Shown here: positions 16,553 to 26,037 of the stretch, one piece after another
Layout of the letters: each line of letters begins with the position of its first letter
How positions within the stretch are numbered: position 1 is the stretch's first letter
Assembly (NCBI GenBank): GCA_026400935.1
Contig: JAPLNX010000311.1
Coordinates: 1-54,350 of the forward strand
Source of the DNA: Planctomycetia bacterium
Lineage (GTDB): Bacteria > Planctomycetota > Planctomycetia > Planctomycetales > Planctomycetaceae
DNA length: 54,350 nucleotides
Direction of reading: 5' to 3'
The notes under the pieces: model-generated
The model's input: only the letters and a program-made list of their open reading frames with translations
What the model was told of the DNA's origin: nothing
Databases searched by the model: none
Made by a program: the position numbers and the translations under genes

Positions 16553-19159
16553 ATGCAAATTGCCTCTTGGTTGCGGAGTCTTCGTTCTCAGTTCAGCCGT
16601 CAACAGGGCAACGTTCTACGTGCAAGACGCACTTTGTCCGCATCCGAATTCATGAGGTCACCGAATTCACGAGCCGTCACAAACTCGCTCGAATCGACCG
16701 TTGAACTGCTCGAAGACCGAACGGTTCCGTCTGCGTTTGCTCTTTTTTTGGCGGCGACAGGTGAGCTGAATATCTCGATGACGGCCGCTGACAATGTGTC
16801 GGTCGGCGTGAATTCCGGCACAGGCAAAGTCCAAGTGCTTGCAAACGGATCGCCGTTGGGTTCGATGCCGTCGATCACGCCGGATCAAGTCAAGACGCTG
16901 ATCGTCAATGGCAGCGACGCGAACAATGTTCTCAACGTTATCGGCGTGGACGGCAGCTTTACTCAATTGACTTCCATTCAACTCAACGGCGGTGACGGCA
17001 ACGACACAATTACTGGCAGCGCGGTCTTGGCCGGAGTCCTACACGGCAACAATGGAGTGGACACGATTACCGGCGGCGCTGCGGGCGATCTCATCTTTGG
17101 CGACGACGGCAACGATCAGATCACATCCGGTGACGGAGCGGACACCATCAATGGCGGCAACGGGAATGATTCCATCAGTGCTGGGATCGGTAACGACTCG
17201 GTCGTGGGTGGTGACGGGCAAGACACGCTCAATGGCGGAGACGGGAATGACACACTGAGTGGCAGCAACGGCAACGATGTGCTCAACGGTGACACGTCGA
17301 ACGCGGGCGACGATTCACTCGATGGTGGATCGGGGAACGACACGCTGAATGGCGGTGCCGGGAACGATTCAATGAATGGCGGACTCGATAACGATTCGCT
17401 ACGAGGCGGCGATGACAACGACACCATGTTTGGTGGCGCGGGCAACGACACCATGTTTGGCGAAGCGGGAAACGACACAGTGAGCGGTCAGGCCGGAACT
17501 GATTCGCTCGAAGGGGGAGCCGGTAACGACTCGGTCGATGGTGGAACCGAAAACGATGTGCTGTGGGGTGATGATACTGCGGGAACGACCTCAGGCAATG
17601 ACACGGTTAATGCTGGCGATGGCAATGACACGGCGAACGGCGGTGCGGGTAACGATGTCGTTTTCGGTGGAGCGGGAGCAGACTCGTTGTTGGGCGGCGA
17701 CGGAAATGACACTGTCGATGGGCAAGGTGGCAACGACAACATTCAAGGTGGTGCCGGAAACGACTCCGTTAAAGGTGGAGATGGGAACGACATCGTTTAC
17801 GGTGACGACTCGTTGGGGACGACGTCTGGCAACGACACCGTCAACGGCGAAGCGGGGAACGATTCGCTGATCGGTGGCGGCGGCGACGACGTGATCTTCG
17901 GTGGCGCAGGAAACGACACGCTTAAGGGCGGTGATGGCGATGATCGGCTCGACGGGCAAATCGGCAATGACTCCAACGATGGCGGCAGCGGAAGCAACAC
18001 GATTGTGTTTGACCCAAACGACGGTACCGATACCGGTGGCGGGGGAACCGGTGGCGGGGGAACTGGCGGAGGGGGCGGTGGCTCAGACACGCTCGTGCTG
18101 ACGGGAACTGGAGCGAGCGACGCAATCGTGGTGAGCCAATCGGGCGGCTTGGTGCGAGTCTCCGTGGGATCGAATTCCTACACAGCGCAAGCAACGATCA
18201 CACATATCGTGATTAACGCGGGAAACGGCGACGATACGGTGACGGTCGGTGCGTTGGATTCGGTCAGCCCGGTCTTCATTGAGATCAACGGCGAAGGGGG
18301 GAACGATTCGTTGACAGGTGGCGGAGCGGCCCTCGGCCCTGTGCGGTTACTGCTCAATGGTGGTGAAGGGAACGACACGCTCGTGGGAACCGCGGGAGCC
18401 GACACACTGCTCGGGGGAAACGGCAATGACCTGCTTTCTGGCGGTAACGGCAACGACACGCTGTCGGGCGAGGCCGGAAACGACACACTCAAAGGTGAAG
18501 CCGGAAACGATACCATTTCCGGCGGTGACGCGAATGATGTTGTTCAAGGTGGAGCCGGAAGCGACTCGATCGACGGCGGCGCTGGAAGCGACAACCTTGA
18601 TGGACAGGATGATGCCGACACGGTCACTGGCGGTGACGGGAATGATCTCGTCAAAGGTGGAAACGGTAACGATTCGCTGAATGGCGGAAGCGGCAATGAC
18701 ACGCTCGATGCAGGAGCTGGAAACGACTCCGCCGACGGTGGCTTTGGCGATGATTCTCTGCTCGGATTTGCCGGAACCGACAAGCTCTTTGGAGGAGACG
18801 GCAACGACACGATTGATGGTGGAGACGACAACGACACGATCAACGGTGGCGACGGCAACGATCAGATTCTGGGAGGCAACGGCAATGATCTACTCGGCGG
18901 CAAAGACGGCAATGACACCGTCAATGGCGGCGCAGGGAACGATCAAATCCTCGGTGGAGACGGCAACGATCAACTCTTTGGCGGAGCGGGGATCGACACC
19001 CTGATCGGCGAAGACGGTGATGATGTCATCAACGGTCAAGGTTCCGCCGATGTGATCTCCGGCGGGCAAGGAACAGACACGATCATTGATCCAGTGTCTG
19101 AGATCAACGAGTCGTTTGCATTCCCCGCCTCGGTGCTGGCCGCGTTGGATACGCTGTAA
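16553..19159 (+). CDS. secreted RTX-like calcium-binding repeat protein
   Basis: 868 residues from the ATG at 16553, which has GAGG about 10 nt upstream; a TTG three codons earlier is less likely. Residues near 50-60 read VELLEDRTVPSAF, a motif common at the start of planctomycete extracellular proteins. After a beta-rich domain of about 80 residues, the protein is an almost unbroken array of GGxGxDxhx nonapeptides (GGDGNDTI, GGAGNDSL and similar) that bind Ca2+ in parallel beta-rolls. Two blocks (about 145-485 and 585-840) are split by a Gly-rich linker (GGGGTGGGG) and a non-repeat domain. There is no catalytic domain, and no type I secretion genes lie nearby. Likely a surface or matrix protein. 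Confidence 0.9.
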   Translation: MQIASWLRSLRSQFSRQQGNVLRARRTLSASEFMRSPNSRAVTNSLESTVELLEDRTVPSAFALFLAATGELNISMTAADNVSVGVNSGTGKVQVLANGSPLGSMPSITPDQVKTLIVNGSDANNVLNVIGVDGSFTQLTSIQLNGGDGNDTITGSAVLAGVLHGNNGVDTITGGAAGDLIFGDDGNDQITSGDGADTINGGNGNDSISAGIGNDSVVGGDGQDTLNGGDGNDTLSGSNGNDVLNGDTSNAGDDSLDGGSGNDTLNGGAGNDSMNGGLDNDSLRGGDDNDTMFGGAGNDTMFGEAGNDTVSGQAGTDSLEGGAGNDSVDGGTENDVLWGDDTAGTTSGNDTVNAGDGNDTANGGAGNDVVFGGAGADSLLGGDGNDTVDGQGGNDNIQGGAGNDSVKGGDGNDIVYGDDSLGTTSGNDTVNGEAGNDSLIGGGGDDVIFGGAGNDTLKGGDGDDRLDGQIGNDSNDGGSGSNTIVFDPNDGTDTGGGGTGGGGTGGGGGGSDTLVLTGTGASDAIVVSQSGGLVRVSVGSNSYTAQATITHIVINAGNGDDTVTVGALDSVSPVFIEINGEGGNDSLTGGGAALGPVRLLLNGGEGNDTLVGTAGADTLLGGNGNDLLSGGNGNDTLSGEAGNDTLKGEAGNDTISGGDANDVVQGGAGSDSIDGGAGSDNLDGQDDADTVTGGDGNDLVKGGNGNDSLNGGSGNDTLDAGAGNDSADGGFGDDSLLGFAGTDKLFGGDGNDTIDGGDDNDTINGGDGNDQILGGNGNDLLGGKDGNDTVNGGAGNDQILGGDGNDQLFGGAGIDTLIGEDGDDVINGQGSADVISGGQGTDTIIDPVSEINESFAFPASVLAALDTL
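16984..19070 (+). repeat. tandem 27-nt degenerate DNA repeats encoding the nonapeptides
   Basis: The coding repeats are also visible in DNA as GGCGGNGACGGNAACGACAC-like units, interrupted at about 18010-18330 by the linker domain. Such arrays can expand or contract by slippage or recombination. Confidence 0.8.
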
Positions 19160-19264
19160 CACTGCATTGCCGAATGATCGTCGCCGTCACACTCTTTGCG
19201 ACGGCGGCATGGTCTTGTGTCGCTAACAGAGCGTTCGTGAGACGAAGTCTGTAATCTCACCGCC

Positions 19265-20134
19265 ATGGAACCGAGCTTTCTGCAGATCGCAATGTCTGAT
19301 GGATACCGCCTTAGTTGCCGTCATTGGCAACCTGTAGGTTCGCATCCGCACGCGTTTGTCGTCGCGTTGCACGGGATTCAAAGTCACGGTGCATGGTATG
19401 ACCGATCGAGCCGTGAGTTGTGCGAAGCGGGATACGACGTACTCTTCGTTGATCGCCGTGGTTCCGGTCGCAACTTCTCGCGACGCGGCGATGCGCCGCA
19501 TGCCGAACGACTCATTAACGACGTCATTCAAGTTCTGATATACGTCCGCCATCAGCGAGACAGATTTGCTCCCGGTGCGCCGATCGTGTTACAGGCAGTG
19601 AGCTGGGGGGGCAAGCTCGCTGCAATCGTGGCCGCGCGACGTCCAGATTTATTGGATGCGGTCGCGTTGTTGTATCCGGGGATTTGTGCTCGCGTGCAAC
19701 CGACCCGCTGGCAGCGTGCGCGATTGTCACTCGCTCGGAAGCTCGACATTCGACACCCTCGCATTGAAATCCCACTGAGTGATCCGACGCTCTTCACCGG
19801 GCAGCCTGAGTGGCAAGAATTCATTCGCCAAGATCGACTCGCACTGCGGGAAGTGACGGTCGGATTTTTGCTCGCACATCAAGATATCACGCAAGCAGCA
19901 ATCGAATCGGCATCTCACATTCTGCAACCTGTGTTGCTGATGCTCGCAGGAAAAGATGACATTATCGACAACGCTGCGACCAAAATGTGGCGACAACGGC
20001 TCGGCACAAATAATGTCACTTTGCATGAATACCCAGACGCGCGACACACGTTGGAATTCGAACCGAATTCGGAACACTTCCTAGGAGATTTGTTGACATG
20101 GCTGGAAGGTGTCACATCGCGGCCTCGGTCATAA
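19265..20134 (+). CDS. alpha/beta hydrolase (lysophospholipase/monoacylglycerol lipase-like)
   Basis: 289 residues. The N-terminal LHGIQSHGAWYD holds the oxyanion-hole HG motif, and VDRRGSGRN follows. The nucleophile is Ser113 in QAVSWGGKLA, where the first Gly of the GxSxG elbow is Ala. Asp231 or Asp232 (AGKDDIID) and His261 (DARHTLEF) complete the triad. This pattern fits the serine aminopeptidase S33/monoacylglycerol lipase-like clan (Hydrolase_4). There is no signal peptide, so it is cytoplasmic. The substrate is unknown. Confidence 0.88.
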   Translation: MEPSFLQIAMSDGYRLSCRHWQPVGSHPHAFVVALHGIQSHGAWYDRSSRELCEAGYDVLFVDRRGSGRNFSRRGDAPHAERLINDVIQVLIYVRHQRDRFAPGAPIVLQAVSWGGKLAAIVAARRPDLLDAVALLYPGICARVQPTRWQRARLSLARKLDIRHPRIEIPLSDPTLFTGQPEWQEFIRQDRLALREVTVGFLLAHQDITQAAIESASHILQPVLLMLAGKDDIIDNAATKMWRQRLGTNNVTLHEYPDARHTLEFEPNSEHFLGDLLTWLEGVTSRPRS

Positions 20135-20257
20135 CTCGTTGAATTTCCCGACAGCCACGTTGGGACTTTCGACAACAAGCGACTCGCCTGCGCGGTTTTC
20201 GTTTGCTGGCTATACTCGTTGCCGTTCAGTCGATCATATTCTGGAGCATTCCGCATC

Positions 20258-21256
20258 ATGTCGTTACCAAGACAGTTTACGTTGAAATACTCGCGTTGGA
20301 CCTGCATCGCCGTCGTTGGATTCGTTGCGACCTGCGGCCATTTCTTGCACGCAACTGACGCAAAGAAGACGGCCGAGAAGAAATCAGAAGTGCAGAAATC
20401 TGCCGATAAGACGCCAAAATCTACCGAAGCGAGCAAGCCCAAAGAACCAGTACCGCTCAACACTCAAGAAACCGTGCTGCTGGATGTCCCCGGCAAACGT
20501 CTGCTGCTCAAGTCGAAAATCTGCATGCGAGAAGGCGTGCTAGAAATGTTCTGCTGCCTGAAGCAAACGAAGGAGCATGAATCCATTGTCTCAATCGAAT
20601 CCGAAGCGTACGTCATTCACACTGGCTTGCTGGCGTTGGGGGCAAAGGCCGGTTCGCCGGTCAGGTTTCAGCCCGAATACGCGCCACCGAATGGGACTCG
20701 CATTCGAATCTTTTGCCAGTGGACCGACAAACAAGGAAAGTCACATCGCGAACCTGCGGAGTCATGGATTCGCAACTCCACGCGGCGTTTCTTCGTCGAG
20801 ATCTTTGAATCCAAACCGGAAGGACTCAATCTGCAAGAAGGCTCAGATTTGAAGTGGGATGACAAACACAAAGAGCTGTATTGGTTCGGCCAAATGACTG
20901 AAAAACAACGAGACGCATTCTTGGCGATGTCTAAGAACGAGCAGTACCGCAAATCGATCAAGAAGTTTTTCGACGCGACCCAACCGAAGCCACTCGACGC
21001 TCCGTGGGTCTTCACCGGTAGTGGTTTCTACGTCGATGAAGCAACCGGAAAAAAATCGTACCTCGCTGAAGGAGGCGATCTGATCTGTGTCGCAAACTTT
21101 CCGTCAGCAATGCTCGACTTGGCCACGAAAAGCAGCGCCGAAGGAGAGACCAACTTGATGTGGGAAACTTGGACCGAACGTATCCCGCCGGTGGGAACCG
21201 AAGTGCTGCTTGAGCTTGTCCCAGAACTTGAGGCGAAAGAGCCGAGTAAGAAATGA
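20258..21256 (+). CDS. YdjY-domain protein, exported
   Basis: 332 residues from the ATG at 20258, with GGAG 11 nt upstream; a TTG-started extension to 20219 is rejected. A signal sequence (TCIAVVGFVATCGHFLHA) is followed by a Lys/Ser-rich linker and two related beta-rich halves. The first has LLDVPGKRLLLKSKICMREG, HESIVSIESEAYVIHTGLLALGA and the NGTRIRIFCQWTDKQGK stretch, which I recognise from planctomycete YdjY-domain proteins. The second half repeats the theme (PWVFTGSGFYVDEATGKK). The role is unknown; presumably periplasmic. Confidence 0.75.
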   Translation: MSLPRQFTLKYSRWTCIAVVGFVATCGHFLHATDAKKTAEKKSEVQKSADKTPKSTEASKPKEPVPLNTQETVLLDVPGKRLLLKSKICMREGVLEMFCCLKQTKEHESIVSIESEAYVIHTGLLALGAKAGSPVRFQPEYAPPNGTRIRIFCQWTDKQGKSHREPAESWIRNSTRRFFVEIFESKPEGLNLQEGSDLKWDDKHKELYWFGQMTEKQRDAFLAMSKNEQYRKSIKKFFDATQPKPLDAPWVFTGSGFYVDEATGKKSYLAEGGDLICVANFPSAMLDLATKSSAEGETNLMWETWTERIPPVGTEVLLELVPELEAKEPSKK

Positions 21257-21315
21257 CGGCTGACAACTGCCGTGGCGTAATTGATCGTGATGTACGCGAA
21301 CCGCGTGCATCACAA

Positions 21316-23076
21316 CTAATGACGCCGGCCTGCCAACGGTGCCGGAGTGGCCGGTGATCGCTCCCCCTCATGTGGCACGAACTTGTACGAATCGACGTAC
21401 TCCATCGCGACGAAGCGTGTGTCGTTTTTCGCGAAACGAGGGAACGGCAGGCTTTCGTGAACGATCAGTTGGTAGTGCGTCTGCATGTCTGTAAGCCAAC
21501 GATCGAATGCCCCTTGGTCAAGTTCAAAACGCGCGTCGCGATATAAAACGCATCTTAGTGGACGATCCTTCGTCACTCGCGTCAGATCAGCCGGTCGCAT
21601 CCGAGCACGGCTGACTTCGATTGCTCGGTTGCAGCGGAAGTGAGCGGACCAACTCAGTTCCTGATGTTGTTCGGGAACGAAGTCGAGATCGAGATCGCTC
21701 TTCAAACAGATTACTTCTTCTGCGTTTTGAACCCCGAACCAAAATGCTTGAGCAAAGGCGCGAGCTCGATAGTCGGAGCGAGTCTTGTACGGGATCGCCG
21801 CATCGCGACAGATCACGCCCACGCCAATCGTCGCGAGAATTGCACAATCCCATGCGAACGCACGCTGAATTGAATGACCTCGACGAGCCCACCATTCCAG
21901 GCAATGCACGACTCCCACGGCAATCAGGCAGCAAATCATCGGCGCGAGATACTGCGAGAACTTCACATGACCACCATAAGGATAACGCTGCAACGCCGCA
22001 GCAATGAAATGCAAGGTCTGTGGTCCGGCTAACAAACCTAACAATGCAAACTGTCGCAGTTGAATCATGCGACACAAACCAGCGAGGCAAAACAGCAACG
22101 TGACTGAACTAGCCCAATTCGGGCCGCCAAGCGGGTATGCCAAGAAATCGCTCGCATGAGTCCACAGCATCCAGAATGGCAACTTCAACGGTTCCCGAAT
22201 TGGCGGGAAATGCAACCGCCAGAAGTCTCCCATGAACCCTCCTTCGGCACCGGTTTGAGTGCGGCCCGCAAACCAAAACCAAAATGCGAAACTCACAACC
22301 AGAGTCAGGTTCCAAGCAATCCACGCGAGCCATTCGTTTCGCGAACCACGTTTCCGCCACAGCGTCCAGCCGACAAGCAGACTCAAACCTCCGCCCGCGA
22401 AGACAGCCGGGTACGACACGCCAACGGCTAACGGCATCAGCAACGTTAGCCACCACAGCCAACGAGCGTCTCGTCGTTGCAACCAATCGGCAGTCAGGCT
22501 CAGCATCACCAGCGAGAAAAACATGTCTGATCCATACGGCTTCGCTTCGGCGGAATACCGAATCCCGGGATATGACACAGCAAAGATCGCAACGGCAAAG
22601 ACCATACCTGGGCCGGACAGCAACCGCTCAGCCACACGGCGAAAGAGGAACATACTGGCGAGCGAACAAACAAACGCAAATAAACGTAGCGAATATTCGG
22701 AGTAACCAAGTAATTGCACCGCCGCATGCTCAATCCACAAAAACAACACAGGAGCCACCTGGTGGTAATCGAGCGGCTTCAGAAATTCCTCGTAACTGCG
22801 GTCGATGAAGTTGACGCAGAGAAAGCTCTCGTCATCCCATAAAGGAAAGCACAGGTAATAACGGATCGTTCGCGTCAACAACCCCAAGAGCACAAACAGG
22901 CTAAGCAACTTTTGCAGGCTCAATTTGTTGGGCATCGCAGAGGCGGCTGTTTGACCGATGTCGTTTCCGATGCAGGGATATGTTGCTTCGGAACGTTCGG
23001 TTGCTGCCGTTCCAGTGGCTGACAATACAGTCGCGTTCATGATCCATGCGGAAAACCAAGCTCTCATTTCTTTCAT
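21316..23076 (-). CDS. multi-pass membrane protein, GT39/ArnT-like glycosyltransferase
   Basis: 586 residues with about 10-12 hydrophobic segments. A conserved start (LTRTIRYYLCFPLWDDESFLC) places acidic residues in the first periplasmic loop, as in the GT-C fold of the PMT/ArnT group, where this Asp/Glu is catalytic. YHQVAPVLFLWIEH and YSAEAKPYGSDMFF are also typical. A soluble C-terminal domain of about 150 residues follows. The donor would be a polyprenyl-phosphate sugar. The start is uncertain: ATG at 23040 or 22935 would remove a poorly conserved leader. The gene converges with the YdjY gene and is divergent from the cyclase. Confidence 0.75.
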   Translation of the reverse strand: MKEMRAWFSAWIMNATVLSATGTAATERSEATYPCIGNDIGQTAASAMPNKLSLQKLLSLFVLLGLLTRTIRYYLCFPLWDDESFLCVNFIDRSYEEFLKPLDYHQVAPVLFLWIEHAAVQLLGYSEYSLRLFAFVCSLASMFLFRRVAERLLSGPGMVFAVAIFAVSYPGIRYSAEAKPYGSDMFFSLVMLSLTADWLQRRDARWLWWLTLLMPLAVGVSYPAVFAGGGLSLLVGWTLWRKRGSRNEWLAWIAWNLTLVVSFAFWFWFAGRTQTGAEGGFMGDFWRLHFPPIREPLKLPFWMLWTHASDFLAYPLGGPNWASSVTLLFCLAGLCRMIQLRQFALLGLLAGPQTLHFIAAALQRYPYGGHVKFSQYLAPMICCLIAVGVVHCLEWWARRGHSIQRAFAWDCAILATIGVGVICRDAAIPYKTRSDYRARAFAQAFWFGVQNAEEVICLKSDLDLDFVPEQHQELSWSAHFRCNRAIEVSRARMRPADLTRVTKDRPLRCVLYRDARFELDQGAFDRWLTDMQTHYQLIVHESLPFPRFAKNDTRFVAMEYVDSYKFVPHEGERSPATPAPLAGRRH

Positions 23077-23308
23077 CAGCGAGTCCTTTCGAGAGCGGCT
23101 TGTACTTCAAACCCAAGAGATGCAACAACGTTTTCCGGTTCGCACGTGCGGCGATCTGGGATGGCCTTTGTGTCGCTGAGTTTTGTCCTTTAAGGCACAT
23201 TGCCCGCCTACCGAGGCAAGTTCGTCACAGGCCAGCTTGATGATGGCAGGGAAAGTCGGCTATCGTGGTTGCGCGAGTGAGTGTGGATTGTTGTTTGAGG
23301 AAATGTGG

Positions 23309-25078
23309 ATGATGGAACTTGTTGTCACAGGACCGGAGCCGATGCAGCGCTGGAGGCGTCCGATCCCTTTGGGGGAACCGATCCGTTTGGGTCGTGCACC
23401 TCGTAGCGGCTGGGCCGTGCCGTGGGACGCGCTCATTTCTCGCGAACATGCAGAACTGCATATCGATGGAAAAATACTGCACATCAAGCGACTGGATTCG
23501 GCACGCAATCCGATTTATCTCAACGATGTTGATACCGTGCAGTTTTCTGTGGAGTCTGGCGAAATATTTCGCATCGGGCGGACTTCCTTTCAATTTTTTG
23601 CCGCCAATGTTGAGGACGATGACAGCCCAACTCCCGCTGAAGAGCGATCGTATAATCACGAAGAGTTGAAGAGAGTTTCGTTTCAAGATGCCGACCTGCG
23701 TTTGGAAGTACTTTCCAAGCTCCCCAAGGCGATCTCGCAGACGACTCAAGACGAAGAGTTAGCGAATAGCGTCGTACGGCTACTATTGGAAGGCATCCCG
23801 AATGCCGAAGCAGCAGCGGTCGTTCACTTCGAGGAATTGAGCGAGACTGCTCGTCCAAAAATGATGCGTTGGGACGCTCGCGGAGAAGAAGTCGGACGAT
23901 TTACTCCCAGTCGCCGCTTGATGCTGAAGGCTTTGCAACTTGGAGTCGGCTTGCTGCACATCTGGCGTGATAAGGACGAAAGCAACCCGGCGTTTACAGT
24001 CAGCGGTTCGCTCGACTGGGCCTTCTGTATGCCATTCAAGGACGAAGGCTGCAAAGGTTGGTGTGTCTACGTGTCAGGTCAGCAACAACAACGCATGGGA
24101 ACCACGGTTCAAGAAGAGCACCTCAAAGGCGATCTTCGTTTCGCCGAATTATTAACGGAGTTCATCGGCAGTATTCGGTCGGTGCGAGTCCTCTCGAAGC
24201 AACAAGCGGGACTCAGTCGGTTCTTCTCACCAGCAGTCATGGAGGCCCTACGTGACGCCGACATGGCCAAACGGATTGAGCCGCAAGTGGCAGACATCAC
24301 TGTTTTGTTCTGCGACATTCGCGGTTTCTCGAAGAAGTCCGAGCAATCGCAAGAAAACCTGCGCGAGTTGCTCGATCGAGTCAGCAACGCCTTGGGCGTG
24401 ATGAGTTGCGGGATCAGTAAGTACGACGGAGTTACTGGTGATTTCCTCGGTGACGCCGCACTCGGCTTTTGGGGCTGGCCGACAGTCCAAGATGACGATC
24501 GCCTCTCTGCGTGCCGAGCAGCGTTGCACATACACCGAGAGTTTTTGAGTGCGATGCGGGATTCGACGCACATTCTTTTTGGCTTTCAAGTCGGCATCGG
24601 ACTTTCATACGGACGGGCAATCGCCGGACAGATCGGCACAGTCGAACAAACGAAAGTGGGGATCTTTGGTCCCACAGTCAACGTTGGTTCTCGCTTGGAA
24701 GGAATGACGAAGCAGTTCGGAACGCCGATCTTGGTTGACGAGTTAGTCGCGGAATACGCGCGTCAGCACTTGCCTCCCAATGAGGGCCGTATTCGAAAGA
24801 TCGGGCGTTTTCGTCCGGCAGGAATGAGCCACGAAATCACAATTAGTCAATTGCTTCTGCCTTCGAGTCACGAAGACACCTTGTCAGACGCAGACATTGT
24901 CCTATACGAACAAGCATGGGAAGCCTTCGCGGCGGGACGTTGGCAGGAAGCCCTCGATCAATTGGAGGAAGTTCCAGTCACTGATCGTGTGCGGGAGTAT
25001 TTGCGAATTTACATCACGGCCAATAATGGGGAGCCGCCGCCAAACTGGAGTGGTACGATTTCCATGCAGTTGAAATAA
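23309..25078 (+). CDS. FHA-domain class III nucleotidyl cyclase
   Basis: 589 residues from the ATG at 23309, with GAGG 8 nt upstream; ATGs at 23303 and 23312 are alternatives. An FHA phosphothreonine-binding domain lies at about 15-100 (IRLGRAPRSGW, ISREHAELHI), a GAF-like region at about 140-300, and the class III cyclase domain at about 325-500. Both metal aspartates are present (Asp336 in LFCDIRGFS, Asp382 in LGDAAL), as is the transition-state pair Asn458/Arg462. The purine-specifying positions are unusual: Asp378 replaces the usual Lys, and Gly451 replaces Asp/Thr. Product therefore uncertain (cAMP or cGMP). A class II phosphodiesterase gene follows 48 nt downstream, making a make-and-break pair. 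The FHA domain suggests control by a Ser/Thr kinase. Confidence 0.88.
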   Translation: MMELVVTGPEPMQRWRRPIPLGEPIRLGRAPRSGWAVPWDALISREHAELHIDGKILHIKRLDSARNPIYLNDVDTVQFSVESGEIFRIGRTSFQFFAANVEDDDSPTPAEERSYNHEELKRVSFQDADLRLEVLSKLPKAISQTTQDEELANSVVRLLLEGIPNAEAAAVVHFEELSETARPKMMRWDARGEEVGRFTPSRRLMLKALQLGVGLLHIWRDKDESNPAFTVSGSLDWAFCMPFKDEGCKGWCVYVSGQQQQRMGTTVQEEHLKGDLRFAELLTEFIGSIRSVRVLSKQQAGLSRFFSPAVMEALRDADMAKRIEPQVADITVLFCDIRGFSKKSEQSQENLRELLDRVSNALGVMSCGISKYDGVTGDFLGDAALGFWGWPTVQDDDRLSACRAALHIHREFLSAMRDSTHILFGFQVGIGLSYGRAIAGQIGTVEQTKVGIFGPTVNVGSRLEGMTKQFGTPILVDELVAEYARQHLPPNEGRIRKIGRFRPAGMSHEITISQLLLPSSHEDTLSDADIVLYEQAWEAFAAGRWQEALDQLEEVPVTDRVREYLRIYITANNGEPPPNWSGTISMQLK

Positions 25079-25126
25079 CGTCAACGTCGAAGAGTTCGAT
25101 CACCCCTCATAATTCATGGGTGCAAT

Positions 25127-25900
25127 GTGAAAGTTCAATGTGTCCCGTCATCCGTCGGTGCGTCTAACAATCATCCGATTCTGGCGACCTATTTGATCAA
25201 CGATGTGGTCGCGATCGACGCAGGCTCACTGGGGCTGATGTCACCTTTGTCAGCACAGAGGCAGGTAAAACACGTCTTTCTGTCACACTCGCACTTGGAC
25301 CATGTGGCGACGCTGCCCGTTTTCATCGACAACGTGTACATCCACGGTCCCGATTGCCCGGATATTTACGGGCATCCCAGCACGTTCGATTCGCTGCGAC
25401 GTGACTTCTTCAACGACCGAATCTGGCCCGACATGATCCGGCTTTCGGGACAAGAGTCGCCGTTTCTCAGGATGCATGAGTTGACCGAAGAACAACCTGT
25501 CGAAGTTGCCGGACTGCGGATCACTCCAATTGCCCTCAAACACGTCGTTCCAACATACGGGTTTCTCATCGAAGAGTTGGCAACACGGACCGCAGTGCTG
25601 TTTGTCTCTGACAGCAGTCCCAGCGAGCGGATTTGGGAGATCGCCAATCAATGTAAGGATCTGAAAGCGGTCTTCTTGGAAGCAAGCTTTCCCAACTCAT
25701 TCCGTTGGCTGGCCGACAAAGCGGCACACCTCACGCCAGCTCTTTTCGTGGAAGAAGTGAAAAAGTTAACGGCATATGTCCCGATCTACGCGATCCATAT
25801 CAAGATTGCTTTTGCGGACCAGATCGTGTCGGAACTCAACGCTCTGAACCTGATGAACCTGCGATTTTCTGAGCCCGGCGAGGTACTCACTTTCAAGTAA
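25127..25900 (+). CDS. class II 3',5'-cyclic-nucleotide phosphodiesterase (metallo-beta-lactamase fold)
   Basis: 257 residues from GTG at 25127; the ATG one base earlier runs into a stop. The MBL metal site is His54-x-His56-x-Asp58-His59 (LSHSHLDHVATLP). The preceding ATYLINDVVAIDAGSLG and VKHVFLSHSHLDH are characteristic of the class II cAMP phosphodiesterase family (yeast PDE1 type). Later ligands: KHVVPTYGF, LFVSDSSPS, and a final AIHIK. It would hydrolyse cAMP or cGMP. Its position directly after the FHA-cyclase strongly supports that role. Confidence 0.88.
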   Translation: MKVQCVPSSVGASNNHPILATYLINDVVAIDAGSLGLMSPLSAQRQVKHVFLSHSHLDHVATLPVFIDNVYIHGPDCPDIYGHPSTFDSLRRDFFNDRIWPDMIRLSGQESPFLRMHELTEEQPVEVAGLRITPIALKHVVPTYGFLIEELATRTAVLFVSDSSPSERIWEIANQCKDLKAVFLEASFPNSFRWLADKAAHLTPALFVEEVKKLTAYVPIYAIHIKIAFADQIVSELNALNLMNLRFSEPGEVLTFK

Positions 25901-26037
25901 CACGCCCCGGATTATGTTCGGGATTTCACAGGTCTTTCCTCGTCTTGTCCCCAACATTGATCTTGGCCTAGATTCCCTAGTCCTCTGGCCCTTCAAGGAT
26001 TTGGGCCGCTTTCACATCGAACGGAATCGAGTGCTTC

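Noticed and set aside
16324-16554. 76-codon minus-strand frame upstream of the RTX-like gene
   Set aside because: Overlaps the start and ribosome site of the RTX-like gene and has no recognisable features.
16984-19070. CRISPR-like array
   Set aside because: Regular repeats here are coding nonapeptide units in one open frame, with degenerate sequence and no unique spacers.
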